A stretch of 38,003 nt of DNA. It comes from an uncultured Bacteroidales bacterium. GTDB taxonomy: Bacteria; Bacteroidota; Bacteroidia; Bacteroidales; F082. Location: NCBI GenBank assembly GCA_937896895.1, contig CALBNV010000096.1, positions 1 to 38,003 on the forward strand, given 5' to 3'. Positions 7,716 to 15,991 of this stretch are shown piece after piece (position 1 is the stretch's first letter; each line of letters begins with the position of its first letter). The notes under the pieces are model-generated. The model had not been told where the DNA came from, did not search any database, and saw only the letters and a program-made list of their open reading frames with translations. The position numbers and the translations under genes are program-made.

Positions 7716-8516
7716 ATGCAAAAAAGTAGGTTTATAATACTGATAATGTTGAGTTTCGTGATGCTCACGTCATGCAGCAAATATACGAAATTGCTGAAAA
7801 GCACCGACAACGAAGCCAAGTACGCTGAAGCTTTGAGGTACTACGAGAAGAAAAACTATGATCGTACACTTCAGTTGTTTGACGTGCTGCAGTCGGCGTA
7901 CCGCGGGAAAGCTGAAGGCGAGAACATCGCTTTCCTGACTGCGGAGTGCTATTACAAGAAAGCCGATTATGAAATCGCAAGCCAGTATTATAAACGTTAT
8001 GCGGCGAATTATCCGTATGCGACCAGGACGGAGAAAGCGTTGTTTAACAGCGCGATGTGCTACTACAATATCTCCCCGGGCGCGAGTCTGGATCAGACGG
8101 ATACAAAAACCGCAATCACAGAGTTTCAGAACTTTATTGACCTCTTCCCGAAAAGCGAACTTGTAGATGTCGCCAACGGCAAGATTGACACGCTCAGAAT
8201 GAAACTCGAGGAGAAAGACTACAGGAATTGCATGCTGTATTATAAAATGGAGGAATATCAGGCAGCGACGACGTCTTTTGAGACTTTCATGAAAGACTAT
8301 CCGGGCACCGCGCACCGTGAGGAGATTCTCGCATACATGGTCGTGAATTACTATCGCTACGCAGAAAAGAGCGTTGACGCGAAAAAACGTGAACGCTATG
8401 AACTGGCAATTGAAAAGTTCAATACACTGTCGTATATCTTCCCCGAAAGCAGCTACATCCAAGATATTGAACCTATTATAGCGGAAATTAGAGAAAAATT
8501 AAGTAAATATAATTAA
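7716..8516 (+). CDS. bamD: Outer membrane protein assembly lipoprotein BamD
   Basis: A 266-residue lipoprotein: the signal peptide ends in the lipobox LTSC with acylated Cys20. The mature protein is built of TPR-like helical hairpins, seen as repeated aromatic helices (EALRYYEKKNYDRTLQLFD, AECYYKKADYEIASQYYKR, YYKMEEYQAATTSFETF). BamD is the essential partner of BamA in inserting beta-barrel proteins into the outer membrane and acts on its periplasmic face. The size fits the family. It is followed by rpoZ after 2 bp, a pairing conserved in Bacteroidetes, which strengthens both calls. Confidence 0.93.
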   Translation: MQKSRFIILIMLSFVMLTSCSKYTKLLKSTDNEAKYAEALRYYEKKNYDRTLQLFDVLQSAYRGKAEGENIAFLTAECYYKKADYEIASQYYKRYAANYPYATRTEKALFNSAMCYYNISPGASLDQTDTKTAITEFQNFIDLFPKSELVDVANGKIDTLRMKLEEKDYRNCMLYYKMEEYQAATTSFETFMKDYPGTAHREEILAYMVVNYYRYAEKSVDAKKRERYELAIEKFNTLSYIFPESSYIQDIEPIIAEIREKLSKYN

Positions 8517-8518
8517 AA

Positions 8519-8857
8519 ATGTTGGATTTTAGAAAAGTAAAGGCTGAGACAACAGCCATAACACGTCAGAAAGACCAGTTCTATGTCGGTACAGGTAACA
8601 TTTATGAGACTGTAGCTCTCCTTTCAAAAAGAGCAGACCAGATCTCTTCCGAGATGAAACAGGAGCTTAACAAGAAAATCGAGGAGTTCGCCTCAAGCAA
8701 CGACACCCTCGAAGAAGTTTTCGAAAACAAAGAACAAATCGAAGTGGCGAAGTTCTATGAGAAACTGCCAAAGCCGACTCTTATCGCAATCGAAGAGTTC
8801 CTGAACGATGAACTCTACTATCGTAACCCGAACAAGGAGAAAGAAGGTGACTTTTAA
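8519..8857 (+). CDS. rpoZ: DNA-directed RNA polymerase omega subunit (Bacteroidetes type)
   Basis: A 112-residue protein of the Rpb6/omega family. It contains the helix NIYETVALLSKRADQIS, the omega core that clamps the beta-prime C-terminus, followed by the phylum-specific extension EQIEVAKFYEKLPKPT and a YYRNPN ending. Bacteroidetes omega is divergent from the enterobacterial protein and longer, as here. Cytoplasmic; it helps RNA polymerase assembly. It starts 2 bp after bamD and ends 27 bp before a strong terminator hairpin, so bamD-rpoZ is a closed two-gene unit. Confidence 0.9.
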   Translation: MLDFRKVKAETTAITRQKDQFYVGTGNIYETVALLSKRADQISSEMKQELNKKIEEFASSNDTLEEVFENKEQIEVAKFYEKLPKPTLIAIEEFLNDELYYRNPNKEKEGDF

Positions 8858-8884
8858 TAAAAGTCATTTATAATCAGATTGTTG

Positions 8885-8922
8885 TCACACCATCCGATTG
8901 AAATGTCGGGTGGTGTGATTTG
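8885..8922 (+). terminator. Intrinsic terminator after rpoZ
   Basis: A 13-bp stem pairs 8885-8897 (TCACACCATCCGA) with 8906-8918 (TCGGGTGGTGTGA), with one G-U pair and an 8-base loop, followed by TTTG. The strong stem makes termination likely although the T-tract is short. Confidence 0.75.
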
Positions 8923-8946
8923 ACTTGAAACATTTAATCAACGAAT

Positions 8947-9855
8947 ATGAAGAGATTATTTCTGCCATTGCTCCTGCTGGTATGCCTGATTGCCAACAGC
9001 CTAAGCGCACAGGAACTTAACTTTGACGTGACAGTGAATTCCAAACAGGTCTCCGGAACAGATCAGCGTGTATTCGAGTCTTTGCAGGAAAGTATCATCA
9101 CTTTCTTGAATAACAGGGTCTGGACCAATATCAAACTTGAGGAAAATGAACGCATCGAAGGTGCCATCGCAATCACGGTGTCGAACAGAGACGGAAATAA
9201 TATCTCCGGACAACTTAATATCGCGGTGAGACGTCCGGTCTTCAACGCTTCAATCACAACCCCGCTGTTTAATTACGTTGACACGGACTTTACATTTGAA
9301 TACATTGAAGGCCAGCAACTTGACTTCAACGAAAACATGTTTATGTCAAATCTGACATCTTTGTTGGCATTCTATGCCTACTATTCGATGGGCGTTTATT
9401 TCGATTCATTCGGACTGTATGGCGGTGAGAATTTCTTCGAGGCCGCCGAGAAAGTGGTGGATGCCGCCCAAAGCGCAACCGAACCCGGCTGGAAAGCATT
9501 CGACAGTAACAGAAACCGTTACTGGCTTTTGGAGAATATGACCAATGAGACTTTCAAGCCGCTGCGTCAGTATAGCTATGAATATCACAGACTTGGACTT
9601 GATGTCATGGGTAACGGGAAAATTGATGAAGGTCGTAACGCGATAACAAAATCCCTCGATTATATAAAGCAGGTTTATAACAGCAAGCCGAATCTGTATT
9701 ATATGACAATACTCTGCGACACGAAGCGCGGCGAGTGGAAGAGCATATACTCGGAAGGCCCGCAACAGGAGAAAACCAAGGCTGTCAATATCTTCCGCGA
9801 GATTGACGCAGCACACGCCGAAGAATATGAGCAACTGCTGAACGCAAGAAAGTAA
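8947..9855 (+). CDS. porD: Type IX secretion protein PorD (DUF4835)
   Basis: A 302-residue exported protein with a signal peptide ending SLSAQ (about residue 22). Family features in order are ELNFDVTVNSKQV at the mature N-terminus, FLNNRVWTN, the NISGQLNIAVRRPVF strand pair, and an aromatic central section with YYSMGVYFDSFGLYGGENFFEAA. This is the Bacteroidetes DUF4835 family, named PorD for its link to type IX secretion. It fits the two T9SS cargo proteins encoded nearby. The neighbour order before recN is also typical, except that coaBC, which I expect between rpoZ and this gene, is absent. Confident in the family; the mechanistic role is less certain. Confidence 0.85.
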   Translation: MKRLFLPLLLLVCLIANSLSAQELNFDVTVNSKQVSGTDQRVFESLQESIITFLNNRVWTNIKLEENERIEGAIAITVSNRDGNNISGQLNIAVRRPVFNASITTPLFNYVDTDFTFEYIEGQQLDFNENMFMSNLTSLLAFYAYYSMGVYFDSFGLYGGENFFEAAEKVVDAAQSATEPGWKAFDSNRNRYWLLENMTNETFKPLRQYSYEYHRLGLDVMGNGKIDEGRNAITKSLDYIKQVYNSKPNLYYMTILCDTKRGEWKSIYSEGPQQEKTKAVNIFREIDAAHAEEYEQLLNARK

Positions 9856-9881
9856 AAAGTTAAAAGTTGAAAGTTGAAAGG
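9856..9881 (+). repeat. Heptad-like AAAGTTA/AAAGTTG array
   Basis: Directly after the porD stop codon, the spacer reads AAAGTTA AAAGTTG AAAGTTG AAAGG, three 7-bp units and part of a fourth. The first 26 bases match all but about two or three positions of part of the 43-bp repeat found at 25050-25092 and 29475-29517. Confidence 0.8.
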
Positions 9882-9926
9882 AGCTGACGCACGCAATTAT
9901 TTTCAAAGTGCAAACACCACACTGAA

Positions 9927-9940
9927 CACCTAAAACACCT
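9927..9940 (+). repeat. Short CACCTAAA-type repeat before recN
   Basis: CACCTAAAACACCT lies 3 bases before the recN ATG. It is the reverse complement of the TTTAGGTG unit that makes up the spacer at 30645-30668. Confidence 0.5.
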
Positions 9941-9943
9941 GCT

Positions 9944-11599
9944 ATGCTCAGACATCTGACTGTCTCAAACTACGCTCTGATTGATTCGCTGTCAATCGAT
10001 TTTGACAACGGCTTCAGTGTCATAACCGGTGAGACCGGCGCAGGCAAGTCGATTCTCCTCGGCGCATTGGGCTTCGTCCTCGGCGATCGTGCCGATTCCA
10101 ATGTGATGCTTGATGAAACGAAAAAATGTGTGGTCGAAGCAACGTTTCTGCTTGGTGATGAGCGGCTTAAACCTTTTTTCGATGAGAATGACCTCGATTT
10201 TGAAAACGAATGCGTGCTGAGAAGGGAACTCTCAACTTCAAAGAAATCAAGAGCATTCATCAATGATACGCCCGTGTCGCTGCAGCAAATCAAAGAGCTT
10301 GGAAATCAACTTGTTGACATTCACTCGCAGCACGATTCGCTGCTTCTTACGAATGCCGATTTCCAGTTGAATATGCTCGATGATGCCGCAGACAATTTGC
10401 CGTTGCTCGTCGAATATCAAAAGTCATATCACTCATACTCTCATTGTCTGAACGAGTTGAACCGCCTGCGCGAAATGTCACGAAAGAACCTCGCTGAAAA
10501 CGATTTCCTTTCGTTTCAGCTTGATGAACTTCAGAAGGCTGATCTTCAAGATGATGAATATGAAGACATTACGCAACGTCTTGAGCTGCTTGAAAACGCC
10601 GAGGAAGTGAAAACGTTGTTGGCTCAGTCAACAAGTCTGCTGCAGGAGTCGGAGATTTCCATCCTCGACCAACTCAATGAGTTGAAGTCAAATGTCGAGC
10701 ATCTGAAGAAATTCATGCCGCAGGCGGAGTCGTATGCCGAACGCATCGAGTCAGCGAGAATTGAACTGAAAGACATCGCGCATGACATTGATTCCATGCA
10801 GGATAGCACGCAGTTTGACCAAGATTCGCTTGAGACCCTGCAAGAACGTTTTGACCTGATCCAACGCCTTATGATGAAACATCATGTCTCTGATTACGCC
10901 GCACTGCTGAAAGTCAGGACAGAGCTTTCTGAGAAAGTTGAGGCCTTTTCAAACATCGACGGACAGATTTCCGCAAAGGAAATTGAACTGAAAAAGATCA
11001 GAGACGAATTGTCGAAGCTCGCTAAGTTGTTGTCCGACAGACGTTTGAATGCCAAGAAGTCGTTTGAGAAAGCTGTGGTTGACATCATACGGCAACTTGC
11101 CATGCCGCACGGTGTTTTTGAGATTGAATGTTCAAAACTGAATGATTTTTCAAACACCGGCCTCGACAAGGTGCGTTTCTTGTTTTCGGCAAACAAAGGC
11201 ATTGCTCCCGATGACATGTCGCGTGTGGCATCAGGCGGCGAACTCTCGCGTTTGATGCTGGCAATCAAGGCGGTAGCCGCAGAAAAGAATTACATCCCGA
11301 CGCTTATTTTCGATGAGATCGACACTGGCGTCTCCGGCGAGGTGGCATCGAAACTCGGCGACATCATGCAGAAGATGGGGGAGAGGCTGCAACTCGTATC
11401 AATAACTCATCTGCCGCAAATCGCTTCCAAGGCGAGACAGCATTTCTTCGTTTTCAAAGACAACAGCGGCGAAAAGACTCATTCCAACATCAGACAACTC
11501 ACTCATGATGAACGCGTTGCCGAGATTGCCAAGATGTTGAGCAACGACAAAATAACCCCCGAAGCACTGAAGGCCGCGGAGGTTATTTTGCAGTTTTAA
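9944..11599 (+). CDS. recN: DNA repair ATPase RecN
   Basis: RecN is an SMC-like ATPase that holds broken DNA ends during recombinational repair. The 551-residue length is typical. Visible features are an N-terminal RecF/SMC head with Walker A GETGAGKS (29-36), a DIHSQHDS motif at about 121-128 typical of RecN, a long charged coiled-coil region (about 150-370, rich in Glu, Leu and Lys), then the C-terminal half of the head with the signature SGGELSRLMLAIK and Walker B TLIFDEIDTGVSG, and the H-loop SITHLPQIA. All ATPase motifs are intact. The ATG at 9944 is the only start that keeps the beta strand LRHLTVSNYALID. It is convergent with the next gene, with a gap of 15 bp. Confidence 0.96.
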   Translation: MLRHLTVSNYALIDSLSIDFDNGFSVITGETGAGKSILLGALGFVLGDRADSNVMLDETKKCVVEATFLLGDERLKPFFDENDLDFENECVLRRELSTSKKSRAFINDTPVSLQQIKELGNQLVDIHSQHDSLLLTNADFQLNMLDDAADNLPLLVEYQKSYHSYSHCLNELNRLREMSRKNLAENDFLSFQLDELQKADLQDDEYEDITQRLELLENAEEVKTLLAQSTSLLQESEISILDQLNELKSNVEHLKKFMPQAESYAERIESARIELKDIAHDIDSMQDSTQFDQDSLETLQERFDLIQRLMMKHHVSDYAALLKVRTELSEKVEAFSNIDGQISAKEIELKKIRDELSKLAKLLSDRRLNAKKSFEKAVVDIIRQLAMPHGVFEIECSKLNDFSNTGLDKVRFLFSANKGIAPDDMSRVASGGELSRLMLAIKAVAAEKNYIPTLIFDEIDTGVSGEVASKLGDIMQKMGERLQLVSITHLPQIASKARQHFFVFKDNSGEKTHSNIRQLTHDERVAEIAKMLSNDKITPEALKAAEVILQF

Positions 11600-11614
11600 A
11601 ATATTCAGACTGTT

Positions 11615-14227
11615 TTATTCTATCACAACTTTTCTTGTCACGACTTTGCCGCCGATGAGGTTGACAAAATACATTCCCGCAGGCAGGTCGCTGACATTGA
11701 TGGTCTTGGAGCCTTCAAGGTTAAAGCCTCTGACTTCAACACCTTGTGCGTTAAGGATATGCACTGATATGCGGCCGAGTTCATAGTCGGTCGAGATTGT
11801 CATCGTGTTCCTTGCCGGATTTGGAGTGATGTTCACATTGAAAGGATCTTCGTAAGCATCGTGATGTTCCGGCGTGCTTAACAAAAGTCCCATGTCGTTG
11901 CTGAATGTTACGAGCTTTCCGGAAACTCTAAGTAACGGATTGTCAGAGTCTTGACAGTTGGGACAGTTGTTCTGTCCATTCACACAGTCGGGATAGTTCG
12001 GGTGGCATTCATCTACGTAATCAGGGTCGAACTCATAAACTATCTGTGTCGTTCCTGTCGAGATGTATTCATCGAGGCTGAAGTTCCAGACCATGGCTAA
12101 GCTGCCCGGACACCATCCGCTGCGGTTGTATGTCCATGTGCCGTTCTGCGGCTGGCAGCCGGCCGGGTTGGGGTTGCAGGTCCTCCACAGATGCTGTGTG
12201 TATTTGGTGGCACCGTTGATTTTGATGTTATGTGTCGCCTCGTAGAACTCGGCGGCGTTGCCAGTGTTGTAGTTGCCGTTGGTTCCGCTGCTCCATTTGT
12301 GACCTGTCGTGACAAGCCGCAGATTGGCTTTCTCGACGCCGAAATCCAGATTGACATTGCGTGCCGGCACAGGGCATCTGTTCTCGTAATCGCCGAAGGC
12401 ATAGTTGCCGTTCCAGAGTTCGGTCATGCTGACGTAGGCGTAATCAGGAGTTCCTTTTGTGTATTCAAAAATGGCTGTCGGGTTGTAGCCGTCGTTTGTC
12501 CATGTCTGGAAATAAAGCTCAAACTCAACGAGGCCTTGCAGTACTGTCGTGAAATCAGTCACATCTTGATCATCAGAGCATTCCACGCCGAATGGCGTGA
12601 TGTAACGGAACAGTTCAACCCATTCTCCGCGATAGTTCTTGACGCGGCAGTAGCCGACGCGGTCGTACGGGTCGCAAGTGCCGACACAGTTGTGGTCGTA
12701 GTGCATGTTGATGGTTTTGAATGCGTTGACGTGTGTCGGGAATGGGTAGTCGCCAAACACACTCTCGGTCTGAGGTGTCACGATAAGGTCGCCGTCAAAA
12801 GCGGTGACGTTGATGTCATCATAATCTGTGGTAACTTCAAAAGTGTTTGATTTCGTGGTGACTTTGCCTCCAGATTGCGTGATGCTCGCGGTCATGTTGT
12901 AAGTGCCTTCAGCTGTCGGCTGCCATGAAGTGTACCAATAACCGTTTGCCGGATCGTCCGGGTAGTCGGTCTTCAAGATGACATCTTCGCCGTTGATGGT
13001 GCATTTCACCTCCTCGAACTTGATGGCATCGCCGTGTTCGATATAGGCACTTAATACTACCAACACGGGTTTGTCGAAGTTTGGCATATATACCATCGTG
13101 CCTTCGTATGGGCGGCGTATCGTGATTTCCGGTGTATAGTTTTCAGGATTAACGACATAGAACGAGCGTGTGACTGAAGGTGCCGGCTGCCATTGTGTGC
13201 CGTCGCCTTCCTGTATGGCTTTCACTTTCACCAAGCCTTCCTCGCCTGTCAGGGTGAGAACGTTGCCGTTGAGCGTCGCCGGCCCTTGTGTCAGTTCAAA
13301 GGTCACCGGGAGGCCTGATGTCGCAGTGGCGTTCAGGGTTATCGGGGCGTCGCTGACGAGTTTGTCGGTGATGTTCTCAAAGTCAATGAACTGGGCCGCC
13401 AATCCGCCCGGGACATGTCTGACGGTGAAGTTGTCGAAGCCGCCGTAGCCGCTGTTAAGCATGAAGATGCCGTTCCACATGGCAGGGTCGAACTTGTCGC
13501 CGGAGCCTGGCGTGAGGCCTGCTGGAATGCCTTGACATTCAGGTACAGGTTCAAATTCGCCGTCAGGGACATCGCGCATCATATATAAGGTGACGGCACC
13601 TGCGCCGTCGTTGGCGTCGAGGTCGATGGAGACTTTCCAGCGGTACCACTGCTGGTGCGGCTCGAAGTCGAAATCGGCGGGCATGGTGTTGTTTGGCAGC
13701 ACGACGCCGTTCATGAAAGCCGCAGGATTCTCTTCGTTGATGCCCGTCGTCAGCATATATATTCCACCGTCGGGGCTGGTACTGTTGGCGTTAGGCTTGA
13801 TTGGTTCGTAGTTGCCCTGGATGGGAGGGAGGACAACGCCGTCGCCGTTGCCGTCGTAGCCGATGCCGAAGAAGTCGCCCCACCATTCGCGCCACATATC
13901 GCATTCAATCTCAATGACTCCGCCTGTCGAGAAGTCGAAGCCGTATTCGCTGAGGCTGTGTGTCGCGATGTCGCCGAAACTCGTGCCGGAGCAGACCGAG
14001 AACACGCCTATCGTCTCGTCAGGTGTCATCATGCCGCGCGGACCGATGTAACCGCTGTAAATCGGGTTGCCGCCGTTGCCCGCACTGTGCGGACGCGCCG
14101 TCCAGCCGTGCTGCCCGTTCAAGGCAGCATTGTCATTGAAATTGTTGAAGTCGATTTCGACAACGGTCTGGGCAGAAGCCAACAACGCCGAAGTCGCTAA
14201 TAAAATGGTTAGTAAAAGTTTTTTCAT
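11615..14227 (-). CDS. Secreted PNGase F-like protein with a T9SS sorting domain
   Basis: An 870-residue secreted protein. It has a signal peptide (1-19, ASAQ), an N-terminal lectin-like beta domain (about 22-275, with GYGGFDNFTVRHVPGG), two beta or Ig-like linkers (about 276-470), a PNGase F-like module (about 475-735), and a type A T9SS C-terminal domain (about 796-870, with NPARNTM, LNAQGVEV and AGMYFVNL). The PNGase F module matches the Elizabethkingia enzyme in both beta-sandwich halves: CDPYDR, RYITPFG, DVTDFTTVLQG, KGTPDYAYV, NAAEFYEATHNI, NRSGWCPG. PNGase F cleaves N-glycans from asparagine. Asp522 aligns with catalytic Asp60 and Glu660 with Glu206, but the Glu118 position is Gln574 (LYFQTW against IYTETW). 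It may therefore be impaired, altered in specificity, or a glycan-binding protein. No close downstream partner. Confidence 0.85.
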   Translation of the reverse strand: MKKLLLTILLATSALLASAQTVVEIDFNNFNDNAALNGQHGWTARPHSAGNGGNPIYSGYIGPRGMMTPDETIGVFSVCSGTSFGDIATHSLSEYGFDFSTGGVIEIECDMWREWWGDFFGIGYDGNGDGVVLPPIQGNYEPIKPNANSTSPDGGIYMLTTGINEENPAAFMNGVVLPNNTMPADFDFEPHQQWYRWKVSIDLDANDGAGAVTLYMMRDVPDGEFEPVPECQGIPAGLTPGSGDKFDPAMWNGIFMLNSGYGGFDNFTVRHVPGGLAAQFIDFENITDKLVSDAPITLNATATSGLPVTFELTQGPATLNGNVLTLTGEEGLVKVKAIQEGDGTQWQPAPSVTRSFYVVNPENYTPEITIRRPYEGTMVYMPNFDKPVLVVLSAYIEHGDAIKFEEVKCTINGEDVILKTDYPDDPANGYWYTSWQPTAEGTYNMTASITQSGGKVTTKSNTFEVTTDYDDINVTAFDGDLIVTPQTESVFGDYPFPTHVNAFKTINMHYDHNCVGTCDPYDRVGYCRVKNYRGEWVELFRYITPFGVECSDDQDVTDFTTVLQGLVEFELYFQTWTNDGYNPTAIFEYTKGTPDYAYVSMTELWNGNYAFGDYENRCPVPARNVNLDFGVEKANLRLVTTGHKWSSGTNGNYNTGNAAEFYEATHNIKINGATKYTQHLWRTCNPNPAGCQPQNGTWTYNRSGWCPGSLAMVWNFSLDEYISTGTTQIVYEFDPDYVDECHPNYPDCVNGQNNCPNCQDSDNPLLRVSGKLVTFSNDMGLLLSTPEHHDAYEDPFNVNITPNPARNTMTISTDYELGRISVHILNAQGVEVRGFNLEGSKTINVSDLPAGMYFVNLIGGKVVTRKVVIE

Positions 14228-14251
14228 GATATTTAATTATGAAATTCGTGG

Positions 14252-14259
14252 CAAAAATA
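14252..14259 (-). promoter_or_regulatory. -7 box of the PNGase F-like gene
   Basis: On the minus strand TATTTTTG (TAnnTTTG) ends 24 bases before the ATG at 14227. A well-spaced -33 element is not obvious. Confidence 0.5.
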
Positions 14260-14321
14260 GTGAAAAAAATTATTGCTGTCCGCCAAACTTTAAAACTTCA
14301 TTGTCTTTTAAATTCAGCAAG

Positions 14322-15989
14322 CTAAAATATCAATCCGATAAGCCATTTGCCAATATGAACCAATATGATCAGCAAGAGTATAATGGCGTATATGGCAACG
14401 AACAGTATCAAGTCTAAAATCGGGATGACGCCGATCCAGTCGAGGAAGATGAAGCCGAGAAGTATAAATACCTGACACACAATGCCGTGGCAGAACCCGA
14501 GCAGGAAGCGCACCGGCATCTTCTCACGCAGATATGTGAATTTCGGCAACTCGATTTGTAACAGGCATATCACATTGAATATGAGATAGAAGATGATTCC
14601 CAAACCTGTTCTGACGCTCAGTTTGTCAACGATCCAATGCGCCCAAGGCGACAGCAGCTCGTAGTTTTTGAAATAATGTGTCAGCAACGGGAGCATCGCG
14701 AGTGCGAATGCGAGAAAAGCGAACCTGACGCCGAGTTTCGTGGATCTCTTCATGGCGTCTTCAAGGTCTTCCTTCACTTTCCGCTCATTCTCGCCAGCCT
14801 GCGGGAAGTTGAGGATCCGCTTCATCACCGTCCATGCGCTGCCGTAACGCCGCATCTTGGTCAGGCTTATCACCTTGCTCTTCAGGTCGTCCATGAAGTC
14901 GGAGATCGGCGAGGTCACTGTGAAGACATCCCACGAGTCACCTTGCAGCACGCACGTGTAGTCTTTGTGGTCAACGCGATATGTAACCGTCAGGGCGGAG
15001 TATTCATAAATCAGGAATTCGTTGTAAGTGATTTTGTTGCTTGCCGTGTTGACGAGGCCTTCCGCCATTTTTTGCAGAGTGCCGGTCATGAAGTCCTGGC
15101 TGCCGATGAGTTTGTGGTCGAAAGAAGTGCCGTCGTTGCCGTGTTGGAAAATCAGCTTGCCGTCGCTTCTGTCGAACGACTCCACATATTTCACTTTCTC
15201 ATCCGATGGCAGGTCGCCGGTCATGATGAATTTGATGTCATGTTTGACAGACGCATTCTGGTCAACGGCCAAGTAATAGACCACCTTGCCGTTGCCGCCG
15301 CACGTCTGACAGGTGAGTCTGCCGCTTCCGTTGCATGTTCCGCAGGTCTTACGTCCGCTGCCGCCGCACGATGAGCAGGTGCTCGGAAACTGCCGTTTCA
15401 CGTTGATATACCCGTTGCCGCCGCAACGGTAGCAGCAGTTTCTGTTCAGCTCGCGGCCTGTGCCTTGTTCGACGGTCTTGGTGCCGCCGGTGCCGTGGCA
15501 CGAAGGACATGTCTCCCTGACGAGTTTCTCGTGGTATTCAGTGCCGCTCCCGCCGCAACGGCTGCATCGCACGGAACCGTTCCCTCCGCAGTTGCCGCAT
15601 GGAACGACACCGGCCGCGTTGCATGTCGGGCATTTCTCGATATGTTTCGAGCCGTTCACATAAAACGACATGTTTGCGTTGCGGTATGGTTTCGGGGCTT
15701 CGCACATGTCCCATTTGCTGAAATCGCTCTCGCTGAAGACGGTGCGCTGCGGAATCGTCTGGCCGTTGTAGCGTTCATAGCCTGAGCGTATCGTGCGCGT
15801 GTCGTTCTGTGTCTTGAGAATCAATTTGTAAAATGGTGTGTCATAAACACTTACAATCTTCAGCGCATCGCCGATTTTCCTGTTAGTGTACCCCTTGACG
15901 CTTTTGGCCATGGTGTTCATCAACTCGCGGAAACGGTGTTCTTCTTCCTTAGTAAAGGTCTTTGCCGTCTCTCTCCTGTATGTCGTCAT
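14322..15989 (-). CDS. DnaJ-type zinc-ribbon protein with C-terminal membrane helices
   Basis: A 555-residue protein. Residues 120-230 carry eight CxxC knuckles (starting near 120, 131, 142, 161, 186, 205, 216 and 227), most followed by Gly-x-Gly as in the DnaJ cysteine-rich domain; this should bind four zinc ions. There is no J domain and no HPD motif, so it is not a DnaJ. The N-terminal 115 residues and the stretch 240-420 are soluble and unassigned. From about residue 420 several hydrophobic helices follow (FAFLAFALAMLPLL, LGIIFYLIFNVICLL, LLGFCHGIVCQVFILLGFIF, ILFVAIYAIILLLIIL), indicating four or five membrane spans. It lies 2 bp after the small membrane gene at 15992 and is surely cotranscribed with it. 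Function unknown; zinc binding is a firm prediction. Confidence 0.8.
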   Translation of the reverse strand: MTTYRRETAKTFTKEEEHRFRELMNTMAKSVKGYTNRKIGDALKIVSVYDTPFYKLILKTQNDTRTIRSGYERYNGQTIPQRTVFSESDFSKWDMCEAPKPYRNANMSFYVNGSKHIEKCPTCNAAGVVPCGNCGGNGSVRCSRCGGSGTEYHEKLVRETCPSCHGTGGTKTVEQGTGRELNRNCCYRCGGNGYINVKRQFPSTCSSCGGSGRKTCGTCNGSGRLTCQTCGGNGKVVYYLAVDQNASVKHDIKFIMTGDLPSDEKVKYVESFDRSDGKLIFQHGNDGTSFDHKLIGSQDFMTGTLQKMAEGLVNTASNKITYNEFLIYEYSALTVTYRVDHKDYTCVLQGDSWDVFTVTSPISDFMDDLKSKVISLTKMRRYGSAWTVMKRILNFPQAGENERKVKEDLEDAMKRSTKLGVRFAFLAFALAMLPLLTHYFKNYELLSPWAHWIVDKLSVRTGLGIIFYLIFNVICLLQIELPKFTYLREKMPVRFLLGFCHGIVCQVFILLGFIFLDWIGVIPILDLILFVAIYAIILLLIILVHIGKWLIGLIF

Positions 15990-15991
15990 GG

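Noticed and set aside
8885..8922. Hairpin after rpoZ considered as a riboswitch for porD.
   Set aside because: A single simple stem-loop with no aptamer-like multi-stem structure; a terminator explains it.
12191..12850. A 219-residue plus-strand open frame opposite the PNGase F-like gene.
   Set aside because: Antisense shadow of a well-supported gene; no recognisable motifs.
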